Part shown: positions 54,101-62,300 of the stretch, one piece after another | Numbering within the stretch: the first letter of the stretch is position 1 | Layout of the letters: every line of letters starts with the position of its first letter | NCBI GenBank assembly: GCA_012932295.1 | Contig: JAAONU010000019.1 | Span: forward strand, 30,729,913 to 30,793,912 | Direction: 5' to 3' | DNA length: 64,000 bases | From: Cyclina sinensis | Taxonomy: Eukaryota > Mollusca > Bivalvia > Venerida > Veneridae | The notes under the pieces: generated by a model | Database searches by the model: none | What the model was told of the DNA's origin: nothing | What the model saw: only the letters and a program-made list of their open reading frames with translations | Made by a program: the position numbers and the translations under genes

Positions 54101-56078
54101 CAGTTAACCACTTGTTTGCTTTTTAAATAAATGAGTGAATAATGAAAGATTGACAAAGTTTTGAAATAAAGTCCTCATTGTGTTTTAATTATACCCCCTT
54201 TTAATCAGCACCTCATCTGAAATGTGTGAGGATTTTGTATATTGCCAATCATTGGCAATATACAATAAACAATCCAAACAATGCATGCTTCTTAAAGGTG
54301 TGAACTGTAAAAAGGTGGTGATAATCATAGGGAGCCGGTGCAGTGTTTGGATAGCATATAAAGTGCTTATTTGAACATCTGAACACACTAGAAAAAAAAT
54401 TTTCCCACCATCATATATCATATAGACAAGGGGTGGAACATCAAAACCTAAAAATTTACACTTCTTTCTATTAATGTCATGTTTTTTTCACAACTGAATC
54501 GGTTTCTAGGAAAAGCAAACGGTCTTTATATAGTCTTATGTCTACCCTTCTGAAAACCAACCAAACAAATATTCTATCTTAACCCGCTATCCTGTGCCAG
54601 GAAGAAACATCACGTAAAATTGCACAATTTTGACAGGTCGACAACAAACGTGCAACCGCCAACTTGTAGAGTAAAACTCCAATAGTAACGTTCGCAATCG
54701 AAGTTTTTTGGCTGCATGCAATAACTTTTCAACAACTTTCTCTCTCACCGCTAAAAAACCGTTCGCTTACTCGATATACAATTAGTAATTCAGCTTTTCG
54801 TACAAATTTCACCCAATGTTTCCGATTTCGGACATGTTTGTATCACGCGACTTTTTTATGTAACGGCTATTTTCATTGGCCAAGATTACAAAAAAGTCGC
54901 GTGATACAAACATGTCCGAAATCGGAAACATTGGGTGAAATTTGTACGAAAAGCTGAATTACTAATTGTATATCGAGTAAGCGAACGGTTTTTTAGCGGT
55001 GAGAGAGAAAGTTGTTGAAAAGTTATTGCATGCAGCCAAAAAACTTCGATTGCGAACGTTACTATTGGAGTTTTACTCTACAAGTTGGCGGTTGCACGTT
55101 TGTTGTCGACCTGTCAAAATTGTGCAATTTTACGTGATGTTTCTTCCTGGCACAGGATAGCGGGTTAAGATAGAATATTTGTTTGGTTGGTTTTCAGAAG
55201 GGTAGACATAAGACTATATAAAGACCGTTTGCTTTTCCTAGAAACCGATTCAGTTGTGAAAAAAACATGACATTAATAGAAAGAAGTGTAAATTTTTAGG
55301 TTTTGATGTTCCACCCCTTGTCTATATGATATATGATGGTGGGAAAATTTTTTTTCTAGTGTGTTCAGATGTTCAGATAAGCACTTTATATGCTATCCAA
55401 ACACTGCACCGGCTCCCTTTGGTGATAATGTGATTAATCCAGTCATTAAAAAGCCATTATCTCTTAAAAGATATGAAAAAAGCTTCTGAACTCAAATTTA
55501 AAAATAAACAAGGAAATATAGATAAAATTCACCATCTGAGTATTTTTTATATTTTTGGGGTGTAATGTCTTGTACAATAAAACCTGGGAGGGAAAAGTCT
55601 TGGGGGTGGAATGTCTCATTGAGGAAAATTCTTGGGGGGTAAACTTCTGGAAACCTCAAGAAATAGCCTTTTCAAGTAAACACACTGAAAAGTTTGCAAC
55701 TGAACTGACATTTGAGACATAATTTACTGTTCAATAATTCTGACTATTGCGATTTTCATGCTTTAAGATCATTTATCGAAACTACTGACATTTACACACG
55801 TGCAGAAAAATTAGGTCAGACTGTTCATCAACGATAAAACTTTTTTTCAGATTTCATAAATAATGAACTCATCCATTCTTTTTCGCATTCAGACCGCATA
55901 TTACTGTTGAGTTTAACAAAAGAGAGGTTACAAATTACGTAATGCTTTATCAAAGACTACGCCACAAAAGAAATTAAATGAAACAGCGGGTTTTCAAAAA
56001 AAAGCCTACCAGGGCAAAAATATTTGTGTAACAATCTTCTAGAGAGCAACTGTTGCCCGTTGGAGTCGGTCCACTCAT
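21853..56078 (-). CDS. MED13: Mediator complex subunit 13, complete, 29 exons
   Basis: Exons (minus): 56078-56010, 45102-44850, 43825-43735, 43454-43374, 42781-42636, 41217-41047, 40646-40367, 39607-39521, 38909-38127, 36835-36592, 36386-36311, 36083-35944, 35781-35691, 35390-35206, 34741-34578, 34148-33424, 32290-32168, 30906-30736, 30262-30165, 29487-29178, 29013-28882, 28507-28281, 26779-26594, 24910-24687, 24314-24172, 23895-23363, 23110-22943, 22529-22423, 21985-21853. All phases agree; the total is 6141 nt, 2046 aa plus stop (human MED13 is about 2174 aa). MED13 is the Argonaute/PIWI-like scaffold tying CDK8, cyclin C and MED12 to core Mediator in the nucleus. Recognition rests on near-identity to animal MED13 from the N-terminal SLEDCYTN to the C-terminal [19 protein letters not shown]. 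Intron 1 is 10.9 kb and transposon-filled. Invertebrates usually have one gene standing for vertebrate MED13 and MED13L. Confidence 0.97.
25038..25217. repeat. MITE-like repeat with TCCAGGACTTTTCAAGG units
   Basis: AGGGTCTGTCAATAC near 25038 is matched inversely by GCATGGACCCT at 25217. Between them are degenerate copies of 'ttccaggacttttcaagg' and 'caaggacaactccagga'. No convincing target duplication is seen. It lies in MED13 intron 23. Confidence 0.4.
26205..26325. repeat. Short palindrome-bearing stretch in MED13 intron 23
   Basis: GGGAGAAGTCACTTCTCCC forms a perfect 9-bp-arm hairpin near 26278-26297, and AAAACCACTTCTCCC precedes it in direct orientation. The block reads like a remnant of a dispersed repeat. 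No function is assigned. Confidence 0.35.
26870..28010. repeat. Dispersed repeat modules in MED13 intron 22
   Basis: Three degenerate modules of 'agagttatgggtcttgtacactgcacttc..gtgtgaagtttcaa..tccctcttttagtta' type are spaced about 110-150 bp, near 27200, 27355 and 27500. They are followed by two copies of a 'ctgtgacct..ggtcttg..gtgacacattatcatcaagatgaa' module near 27620 and 27780. Apparent frames here have no conserved protein character. Confidence 0.55.
28882..34148 (-). CDS. MED13: MED13 exons 16-21: MID-type region with cysteine cluster (residues 954-1473)
   Basis: Exon 16 (725 nt) carries [20 protein letters not shown], then CNICVC at about residues 1057-1062 and [15 protein letters not shown] at about 1085. 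These are the conserved MED13 cysteine pairs. Exon 18 has [18 protein letters not shown] and [16 protein letters not shown]. Exons 19-20 have [20 protein letters not shown] and [19 protein letters not shown]. The block matches the MID_MedPIWI domain and the start of the PIWI-like domain. Exon 21 begins the variable linker. Confidence 0.95.
33148..33190. repeat. 43-base poly(A) run
   Basis: This is a homopolymer of 43 A on the plus strand in MED13 intron 16. No upstream retroposed gene or target duplication is recognisable. Confidence 0.85.
34578..39607 (-). CDS. MED13: MED13 exons 8-15: central disordered linker (residues 364-953)
   Basis: This low-complexity, Ser/Pro/Asn-rich region has conserved islands. 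They are [15 protein letters not shown] at the exon 7/8 boundary, [13 protein letters not shown] in the 783-nt exon 9, [11 protein letters not shown] in exon 10, [14 protein letters not shown] in exon 12 and MYPTPPSLE in exon 14. The same islands occur in the same order in vertebrate MED13. Exon 9 also has an Asn-rich run (NVNNNNSS). Confidence 0.93.
37030..38060. repeat. Degenerate repeat modules in MED13 intron 9
   Basis: Modules with 'aacctttgaccctgt..ggttcatctactta..catcctgcaaagtttgaaggtcc' recur near 37080, 37240 and 37410-37530. A second pair of modules ('ggggagattactgcagaaa' and 'ggagaggttactggggaaa') lies near 37677 and 37888, with 'catggcctttttatt/gtactggtaag' near 37795 and 37935. 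Confidence 0.5.
39040..39330 (-). repeat. AGCTCACCTGAGC-family fragment, 3' end
   Basis: The palindrome AGGGCCATCATGGCCCT is followed by AATGCTCACCGGAGTACTTT and GGTCTGCTGTTCTAGAAATG. This is the inverse of the family 3' end. The copy is truncated. It lies in MED13 intron 8. Confidence 0.55.
39654..39918 (-). mobile_element. tRNA-derived SINE, same family as 2470-2800
   Basis: Read on the minus strand from 39918, the tRNA-like head carries A box TATCTCAGTCGGTAGAG, an anticodon arm CGGATTGTGAATC and B box GGTTCAATCCCC. The body follows with TGTCTCCGTGATAATTGG and CACTTGTGGAGAAATTGG, and the tail is GGCGTTAAACCCCAATAAAA. Body and tail match the SINE at 2470-2800 although the tRNA heads differ. 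It lies in MED13 intron 7 in the gene's own orientation. Confidence 0.8.
40367..56078 (-). CDS. MED13: MED13 exons 1-7: N-terminal domain (residues 1-363)
   Basis: Exon 1 encodes only 23 residues ([19 protein letters not shown] then IFAL) and is separated by 10.9 kb from exon 2 ([12 protein letters not shown]). The conserved Med13_N blocks are [73 protein letters not shown] and [15 protein letters not shown]. In the family this domain contacts MED12/CDK8 and channels the kinase module. The TPPTSPE phosphodegron that follows the corresponding YPACFVLV segment in human MED13 is not visible in exon 7, which instead continues with a Gly/Leu/His-rich stretch. Confidence 0.95.
41218..42635 (-). other. 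MED13 intron 5, nothing recognisable
   Basis: This 1.4 kb AT-rich intron contains chance frames (for example 41554-41817 plus) with no conserved motif, no splice-consistent exon and no clear repeat boundary. Confidence 0.6.
44106..44620 (-). repeat. AGCTCACCTGAGC-family copy, 3' half
   Basis: It starts AAGGCCATGATGGCCCTAG followed by ATCGCTCACCTTAATACTTT, then two modules with 'ggcataattcgaacaaacttggtagaagacc' and 'gaggtccactagacaatgctac'. The 5' end of the element is absent. It lies in MED13 intron 2. Confidence 0.7.
45424..45740. repeat. Short dispersed repeat with GTGTCGCC inverted ends
   Basis: GTGTCGCC at 45424-45431 and GGCGACAC at 45733-45740 form a perfect 8-bp terminal inverted repeat. 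The inside has two copies of 'accgatcaatcctgtaacattt..ttgcat..agaagtttaagagaagtag' and the run GTGACGGACTGACGGATGACG typical of dispersed bivalve repeats. No target duplication is clear. It lies in MED13 intron 1. Confidence 0.5.
46180..46760 (-). repeat. Diverged copy of the 52575-53822 element
   Basis: From GGAATAATCCCAATTAATAA near 46191 to AATCCGAGAATTGAAACAAC near 46730, this stretch is the inverse complement of about 53215-53820. Shared landmarks are GGCAGGGTGCTGC, CTGTATTTAACAAAAAGAA, GACGGGGTC and CTACTTGACTTTTCTTAC. The 5' third of the element is missing. Confidence 0.7.
46740..48500 (-). repeat. AGCTCACCTGAGC-family copy, 3' part of an interrupted element
   Basis: The 3' end (GATCGCTAGATCACTCAACTG) lies at about 46750. 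Four internal modules of 'ttgaccccaggggcataatttgaacaaacttggtagaggtccac' type occupy 47930-48490. The block 46930-47760 is unrelated insertion; it includes the hairpin AGTGGGTATCTGTACCCACT. The matching 5' end appears 3 kb further on, at 51220-51325. Confidence 0.6.
48500..49130. other. CpG-bearing stretch with CTCCGCGAT repeats
   Basis: Short degenerate units of ATCGCGGAG / CTCCGCGAT recur in both orientations near 48987, 49033, 49060 and 49100. GATACGCCGCGGATGAG and GTCCGCGAGACC occur near 48535 and 48580. The composition is far richer in CpG than the flanking intron. No coding frame or known motif is recognised; it is probably a remnant of another repeat. Confidence 0.35.
49244..50758. mobile_element. 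1515-bp PIF/Harbinger-like non-autonomous transposon
   Basis: The left end GGCCATACCAAATCGTTCTT is matched inversely by the right end (read inverse: GGCCATACCAAATTGTTTTT). The inverted repeat continues through CGTTTAGCGTCC, about 33 bp in all. The 3-bp direct repeat TAA flanks it at 49241-49243 and 50759-50761. A 3-bp TWA duplication with GG-starting TIRs is typical of PIF/Harbinger; the class is an inference. There is no transposase frame. A 72-codon minus-strand frame from the ATG near 49940 has a signal-peptide-like hydrophobic N-terminus, but no support as a gene. It lies in MED13 intron 1, inside an AGCTCACCTGAGC-family copy. Confidence 0.8.
49925..50035. repeat. Imperfect 40-bp-arm hairpin inside the Harbinger-like element
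   Basis: The arm TATCAAATTTTATGGAATTT with TATTGC is mirrored by GCAATAAGTTCTATAAAATT with TGATA. Outer segments AAGTTACTGGTC and GACCAATAACTT also pair. The loop is GC-rich (GAGCGAAGCCGAAGGCGTAG, then CGAA) and is itself built of GCGAAGC-like units. Confidence 0.7.
51220..51325 (-). repeat. AGCTCACCTGAGC-family 5' terminus
   Basis: TGTTGACGGACGACGGACG, CCGGTAACAATAGCTCA and GGCTCAGGTGAGCTAAAAA are the inverse of the first 110 bp of the copy at 61214. It is probably the other end of the element whose 3' part lies at 46740-48500, split by later insertions including the Harbinger-like element. Confidence 0.7.
51640..51960 (+). repeat. Inverted copy of part of the 52575-53822 element
   Basis: Segments TATTGACAACTTACTGAAG, ACAACCATAATT, GCAGTTTGCTTAATCC, TGACTGGTGTCA and GATTAGGCGTGTGCAGATCA occur here. 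They recur inverse-complemented and in mirrored order at about 52990-52730. Spacing and some bases differ, so the copies are old. Confidence 0.65.
52139..52173. repeat. Perfect 15-bp-arm hairpin
   Basis: AGACATTTCACCCCC at 52139-52153, loop ATTTT, then GGGGGTGAAATGTCT at 52159-52173. The arm sequence is the same motif as the terminal repeat of the host transposon, so it probably arose by local inverted duplication of the end. Confidence 0.9.
52575..53822. mobile_element. 1248-bp nested element, 16-bp TIR, 5-bp TSD
   Basis: TAGGGAATAATCTAGA at 52575-52590 is perfectly mirrored at 53807-53822. The 5-bp direct repeat TGTTT flanks it (52570-52574 and 53823-53827). It carries CpG-rich DNA just inside the left end (GGGGCGCGGCGCC) and a repeated TGCCCC/CACCCTGCCC motif near the right end. 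Partial copies occur at 46180-46760 and 51640-51960. No transposase frame is recognised, so the superfamily is left open. Confidence 0.8.
54326..55420. mobile_element. Near-perfect 529-bp-arm palindrome (foldback element), 9-bp flanking repeat
   Basis: Arm 54329-54857 and arm 54890-55418 are inverse complements with one mismatch seen (54371 T against 55376 G) and no net indel. They are separated by a 32-base spacer. The direct repeat GGTGATAAT lies at 54317-54325 and 55421-55429, leaving 3 and 2 unpaired bases between it and the arms. The arms have more CpG than the surroundings and no long frame. The best reading is a foldback or long-TIR Mutator-like element inserted into the host element at 52086-55655. 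An assembly fold-back artefact is less likely given the flanking direct repeat and an unpaired spacer. Confidence 0.85.
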
Positions 56079-56382
56079 CTTTAATCCATTATTAAATGCC
56101 AAAGGACCTTTCCTTTGCCTCTACAAGATACAAAGTTAATCTACAACACCAAACTCTTCCATTTATTGTTAAAATCCATCTAATATGGCGACAATGATGG
56201 CGACTTCTTGGATCAACAAGGCGGCAAGGGAAGCGGAATGTGATTGGTCAACTCAGGTCACATGCATGTTGACCTACTAATCATGATCATGGTTGCATCT
56301 AGGTGCTTGCAGTGGGTGGAAATTCCAAGGCAGCACATCTAAACGAATATTTCAACTTTATAATAAGTTTTAATTATAGAGA
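56079..56382. promoter_or_regulatory. MED13/BLTP2 bidirectional promoter
   Basis: Only 304 bp separate the two divergent start codons. Promoter-type motifs visible on the plus strand are two ATGGCG cores in YY1-like context (56185-56190 and 56197-56202), CGGAA of ETS type (56234-56238) and ATTGG, an inverted CCAAT box of NF-Y type (56243-56247). No TATA box is evident. The ATG at 56185 would open a 31-codon frame ending at 56280 if included in the BLTP2 leader. On the other strand an ATG at about 56179 opens a 12-codon frame upstream of MED13. The motif assignments are by eye. Confidence 0.7.
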
Positions 56383-59300
56383 ATGGAATTTCCCTCAGTA
56401 ATATGGACAATTTTGTATATCGTTCTCGGTCTCTGGCTGTCTATGAGGTATAATTCACTACTGGAGCACTTGTCATTTGATTGACTGGGGAGAATCTCAA
56501 AGTTATTTAAGTACTGTTATGTGTTTCTAAAAATAGTCTCTGTAATAGCAAACAGCAGGAAACAACAGCTGAGCACAGACTCTGGCTGTCATGCTTTGCT
56601 GACCTGTAATCAGTTAGATAATGTTGAAAGAGAAATTCATAGAAATCTCAATTGAAAATGATATTTCCTGAATATTTTTAACGATTAGAAAGCATTTTAC
56701 CAGTGCAGTACAGTACTGCAGTGTTACAGTGTATCAGAATTGTTAAGAATTTTTTTTACAGATTTAGCTCTTCTGTTCTTATTATACCAGTCCAACTAAT
56801 CAGACTTGTCAAAGAGACATGGAGAAAATTTTTGATAGGCGATGGTACGGTTTGACAATAATAAAAAAAAAATGTCTATAAAATGGATCAAACTGTCAAT
56901 GCCAGATTAATTAGGCTATTATTATGCAAAAGAAAAAAGTTTAAATGGGTTGTGAACATCAGTCCAGTGAAAAATAAATGAAATCATTAATCTGTCTCAT
57001 GATTTCAAATTTTGTCATTTCTCACTGAATTGATATACCATATTTTGCAGTTTCAACATCAGTACTGACATTAGCAGTGATTAGAATAGAAAACCAGTTG
57101 CGCAACAATTTAAAGTTATTGAACAATAATTGTTCACTCTAAATTGTGATGAGAATTTAGGCTTTGACCAGTTCTGTCCCTAAAATGAAAATGTGGAAGC
57201 TCAAGCCAAATTGTTCTTGTCAGATTCTAACTGTTAACATCAATGGTAGAGATAGACACACTAGCTGGCATGACAACATTCAATGGCATTTAATTATTTA
57301 CACATATTTAGGGAAGAATGAATATTTGTCAGAGTCTGCAGTGGTAGTTCATGTTAAGAAATATATTTCTTTTTAAAGTTTCTTTAGAATTATATTTAGA
57401 ATATTTTTGAATGTGTTCAGTATTGCTGTACCCCTTGGTAACAAATCTGAGCATAATATTCAGTTCAGTTCAGCGTCTGCCTGTTCGCATCCTTAAAGAT
57501 TTGCACACTGATATTTTTGTCATTATTAAAGATATTCCAAATTAATGAAATTTGATATTCTGTTAAGATGGATAACAATGAAACAATTGGATTACTTACA
57601 TTGCATTTTTGAAGTGCTTTCAGAGTTGAAGCATAATTTCAAATAAACATTTTGTAAGTTGTTATGCTTCTTTATTGCATGGGAATGTCATGACAAGTGT
57701 ACGTATTTGATCTGAATGGTTGAGTTTGAAGAAGCCTTAGAGCTCGAATAATGCAATCTTGCCACTGATACTTCGACGAATATTAGTGACTAAATTATAT
57801 TGTGTTTACTTCCAGGGTTTTGGCGGTAATACTTCAGTTTGTCATCAAAAGAAAGACTGGAATTCTTGTCAAAATTGCCCGCACAGGATTTGGTGCTTTC
57901 CACAATATTCATATCAGCATCAGAGAAGGTTTACAAGTCGTAAGTTATTTGCTCCTTTTGTTTTCTTTTAGATGAGTTTGGTCAGACTCAATGCTATTTC
58001 TGACCCATCAGCTTTGATAGCTTGCACTTAAACTGACTTAGTGGGTCTGTGCTTTCTCCATCAGTTTAATAATAACTGAAAAATGTTTGTCAGGATCCAT
58101 GTCTTGTAACTTCTTAGTATGTATGTTTTATTTATTCTATAGATGTCAAAATGTGGTGGTCAAATGAAAAAGAAAATGAAATCCTTTTTAAAATCTGGAA
58201 AATAAAAAAAAATTAAACATGATTTTAATGCTGGACCTGCAGTTATTCTTATAAGAACTCTGCTGTTCTGTCATGTGATTTTATAATTTCAGGAAATTGA
58301 TAAGGTGTGGCTGTCAAGTTGTTATGTCAGTGAAGGAGTTAGGTGAGTTCTTCCCAAGCTTGTTAGAATCATATAAGGTTATCAAGCTTTAATAAGTTTT
58401 ACAAGAGTTATACAGAAGTTCTTTAGTATCAAAGTACATGTAACTTTTGACTTTTTTTCAAAAAAACAAAACAGATTTATTATAGTAAGTAGTATATTTC
58501 TTCAATATGTGAAACAAAATTACAGGTAATAGATTGGACTCAGTTTATTTTTGAAAAAGTGTGTAAGCAATAAAATTGGAACATGGTGTTTATGAATTGC
58601 TACTGTAGTGAAGGCTTCTAGCATATGTGTGATTAAAGAGGAGTTGGTGTACTTGTGTTATTTAATGTATTTGTGGAAAGAATGATGGGACAACTTTATC
58701 ATTCAGTGGTGTTTAGCTATCTGAATCTTATAACAATCAGCAGAGGCAAGATATTCCTAAAAGATGTGGCTTTTACAAGCATACAAGTAATTTTAGTTTA
58801 AGTATAGACATAACAATCTGCTTTACAACTTGGGTAAAATTGTAAGATAATAAAATTAATGTATTTAGGCAGCCAGTTGTATTATGCATGGGGGAGGTTA
58901 GAATACAGGCAAACTCAGATGGTCATTGGGAGAGACAGCCTACAACTCCTCAACATAATAGGGTTCCTTCAAAACAGTTTGCTCTGCCAAAGTTTGCAAC
59001 CTATCTTCAGGTAAAAGTTTTATAACTTTATGTTAAAGTTATGTACAAAATTTTAGTGTATTTTATTATAGATTGTCAGCATTAATTCCAGACTTAACAG
59101 GCGCGTAGCTGCCTATACGCGAGTACGCAGCTGAATCCACATTATTTTGACCAAAAAAAATTTTTTTAGTAAAGAAAGCTCTCCGGAGGCCCCAAAACGC
59201 ACCAAATTGCACCATTTATTTCAAAATTTTCAGGGGGGGCATGCCCCCTGACCCCCCTAGATTATTTTGAATCCACATTCTTTATAGGCTAGCTACGCGC

Positions 59301-62300
59301 CTGCTTAACATAAAAAGTCTTGGAAGTTAATGAAAATGCAGTAGTTAGAGGTAGGGCTTTTTGTACTTAGCTCTGATTGGCCTCTGTCGTTTAAACTGGT
59401 GCTCTAAATAAGTTGTTTAAATAATAGCCATAGCGTTTAACTTAGCCCTCGCTCTAGTATTGCATAAACTTGAGTTGAATAGAAAGTAACTCTTTGAATT
59501 ATACTAAATAGAAATATCACTGTGGCTCATAAAAGTCTGGTTATTACACTGCTAGAACTGATTTGATCTCAAGAAGTCTTTGAGCAGGATTAATATCAGT
59601 GGTGAGAACTTGTTGCCTAGTCTGTGTGGGATAGATTAGTTAAAATCAATCTAAACTGAATCTGGTTGGATGTACTAGAATTTGACCTCAATCTACAGCA
59701 ATAACATTAATATGTGATGATGATATTTTGTTCTGTTGTAGCATTTTGGATTAAAGATACAGAGTCTCACAGTGATGTTACTGAAGACAATGGTTGCTGA
59801 CTGCCTCATCCATATAGAAGGACACGACCTGGGTCTGGATATCTCGTGCATCGAGGACAGGTCTGATTTAGCTTTACTCAGCTTGGATTTGAATGTCAGA
59901 TTTTAAATTTATCATTACAGTAAAGATGTCAGATATTATAATTACCACTGCAGTATAGTAAAGATGTCTTGGGTATAAGACTTTCAGTTTTAAAGGAAAA
60001 TTTAAATGCTATTTATTACTTATAGAAAATCAGATATTTCAAATAAATTTTGGTAGCAGTATATTTATTCTTAGAAGAATTGAAAAAAATGTCCTCATCA
60101 TCATTTGAATATAAACGTATTTTACATAAATAAAATATTTTAAAAATTGTATTTTCAGTCTACAGTTTATCATTAATGCAGGAAGTGTAAACTGCCGAGC
60201 CTTAAGGAGTGTTTCACAGGTACATTTTTGTTTTATAATCATATAATATTATATCATTTATTACATCATTAAACAGTAAAAAACTGACAAATCCACTGAC
60301 AGTCCAGAAAACAAGTTTGTACTTCCAACTGTTTTTTACATAGTAGTTTTAGCTTCTTTAGAACTGTTATCTTTAAGATTCTGTGCCTCATATATTTGTG
60401 TGGCATAACAGGTGTTATAGAAGGAAGATGAGGCCATACCTTGGTTCCAGATAAAAAGTTACAATTCGCTATGCAGGCTTTCAAATGGAAAACAAAAGAC
60501 TTGTTTTAAATGTCTTTATTATTCATTCTTAATGATTATATGCTTCAAGTTTAAGTATGATTTTTTTTATAGACCACACATAAATATAATTCTAGGGGAA
60601 AAAACAACAAAAGGAATAACTGTATTTAGCTTGGTAACTTTATTCACCTAAAATTTCTACCCCCAGTACTTGAATATAATGTTAACTGTTTTCAACTTGA
60701 CTTCATTTTAAGTTTTAGACATCTCAAATCAGTAAAAGTTTAAAAAAAAAAAACCAAGAAAATCCATTCTTGACAAAAGTTCATAATGTATATGGTTTGC
60801 AGCAAGTTCCTCCATGGTAGCTGAGAAATGTGCTGAAAAATGTAGGGGAGATTACTCCTGAGAGTGTTGTATTAACAGTTCATATAGTTATTATCAGTGA
60901 ATAATACATGTTTGTTGTTTTTTTCACAACATTTTTGTAAAAAGTGTTGTTTTTCAGACCAATGTTGAGATAGAACCCCAGCACAAGGAGCCATGTCTGG
61001 CTGAAATGTCATTCAGTTTATACGTTGATCTGAGTGTATACAAAAATAATGTTAAACGTATCAAAGTAAGTCATTTGGTACTGTAAAATTATATATTATC
61101 ATAAGAGTTTGATTATTGTTGTATTACTGAGTTTATAAAAACTTTTGTCCACATCACATCACTTTCATGTTTAAAATTCACTGAATTATTGTTTTCTCAA
61201 ACACCTGATTTTTAGCTCACCTGAGCCTTTGGCTCATGGTGAGCTATTGTGACCGGATTTTGTCCGTTGTCCGTCAACAATTTCATTCAAACGACATCTC
61301 CTCTGAAACCTCTGGGCCAAATTTGATGAAACTTGCCTGGGATGTTCCTTGCATGAAGCTCTACCAAAGTTGTTCAAAGAATTCAATTCTATCAAGAACT
61401 CTGGTAGATATGGCAACTTATAGTAAAAACTTTGAAAATCTTTTTGTCTGAAACCACATGGCCCTGAGCCTTAAGATTTGGTATGTAGCATTGTCTAGTG
61501 GACCTCTATCAAGTTTGTTCAAATTATGGCCCTGGGGTCAAATTTGGCACCACCCCTGGGGTCAGTTGATTTTACATAGGCTTATATCGTGAAAAATTAA
61601 AAATCTTCTTGTCTGAAACCACAAGGCCCTGAGCCTTAAGATTTGGTATGGGACATTGTCTAGTGAACTTCTACCAAGTTTGTTCAAATTATGCCCCCTG
61701 GGTTCAAATTTGGCCCCACCCAGGGGGTCAATTGATTTTACATAGGCTTACATAGGGAAAACTTTGAAAATCTTCTTCCCTGAAACGACAAGGGCCTGAG
61801 CCTTAAGATTTGGTATGTAGCATTGTCTAGTGGACCTCTACCAAGTTTGTTCAAATTGTGATGAAATTTGGCCTCACTCCGGGGTCATTGATTTTACATA
61901 GGCTTATAGGCAAAACTTTTAAAAAAACCTATTGTCTGAAACCACAGAGCCTAGAACTTAGATATTTTTAATGGAGCATCAGTTACAGGTCATCTACCAC
62001 TTTGTTTAAATTATGCCCGTTGAGTGAAATTTGGCCCTGGGGGTCACTTGTATTCATATAGATTTATATAGGGAGATTTTTGAAAAAAACTTTTGATGTT
62101 AGCTCAATATCAGACCCAACGGCAAAGTATTCAGGTGAGCGATCTAGGACCATCATGGCCCTCTTGTTTGAAGTTTCAAAACTTTGTAGATATTCAAACC
62201 ATAGTACCTCCACAAATGATGCCTAGTGATCAGTTTAGTAACGCATTTGCGCAGGTGTTTTCTGATTTTATCCCTTGAGTTCTTTCTGCTAGGGCTAAAG

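Larger units (their letters stand above)
52086..55655. mobile_element. Transposon with 9-bp TSD, host of two nested insertions
   Basis: The left end GGTTGACAGACATTTCACCC and right end (inverse: GGTTTCCAGAAGTTTACCCC) are imperfect TIRs, followed on both sides by further 'cacccccaagacttttcctccc' blocks. The 9-bp direct repeat TCAAGAAAT flanks it at 52077-52085 and 55656-55664. Removing the nested insertions at 52575-53822 and 54326-55420 leaves about 1.2 kb, which contains a tandem pair of diverged blocks near 52470-52560 and 53865-53950. The 9-bp TSD suggests a Mutator-like element. No transposase is seen. Confidence 0.65.

Noticed and set aside
54185..54421. 78-codon minus-strand frame beside the palindrome
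   Set aside because: It straddles the palindrome boundary and the flanking repeat, so it cannot be an ancestral gene.
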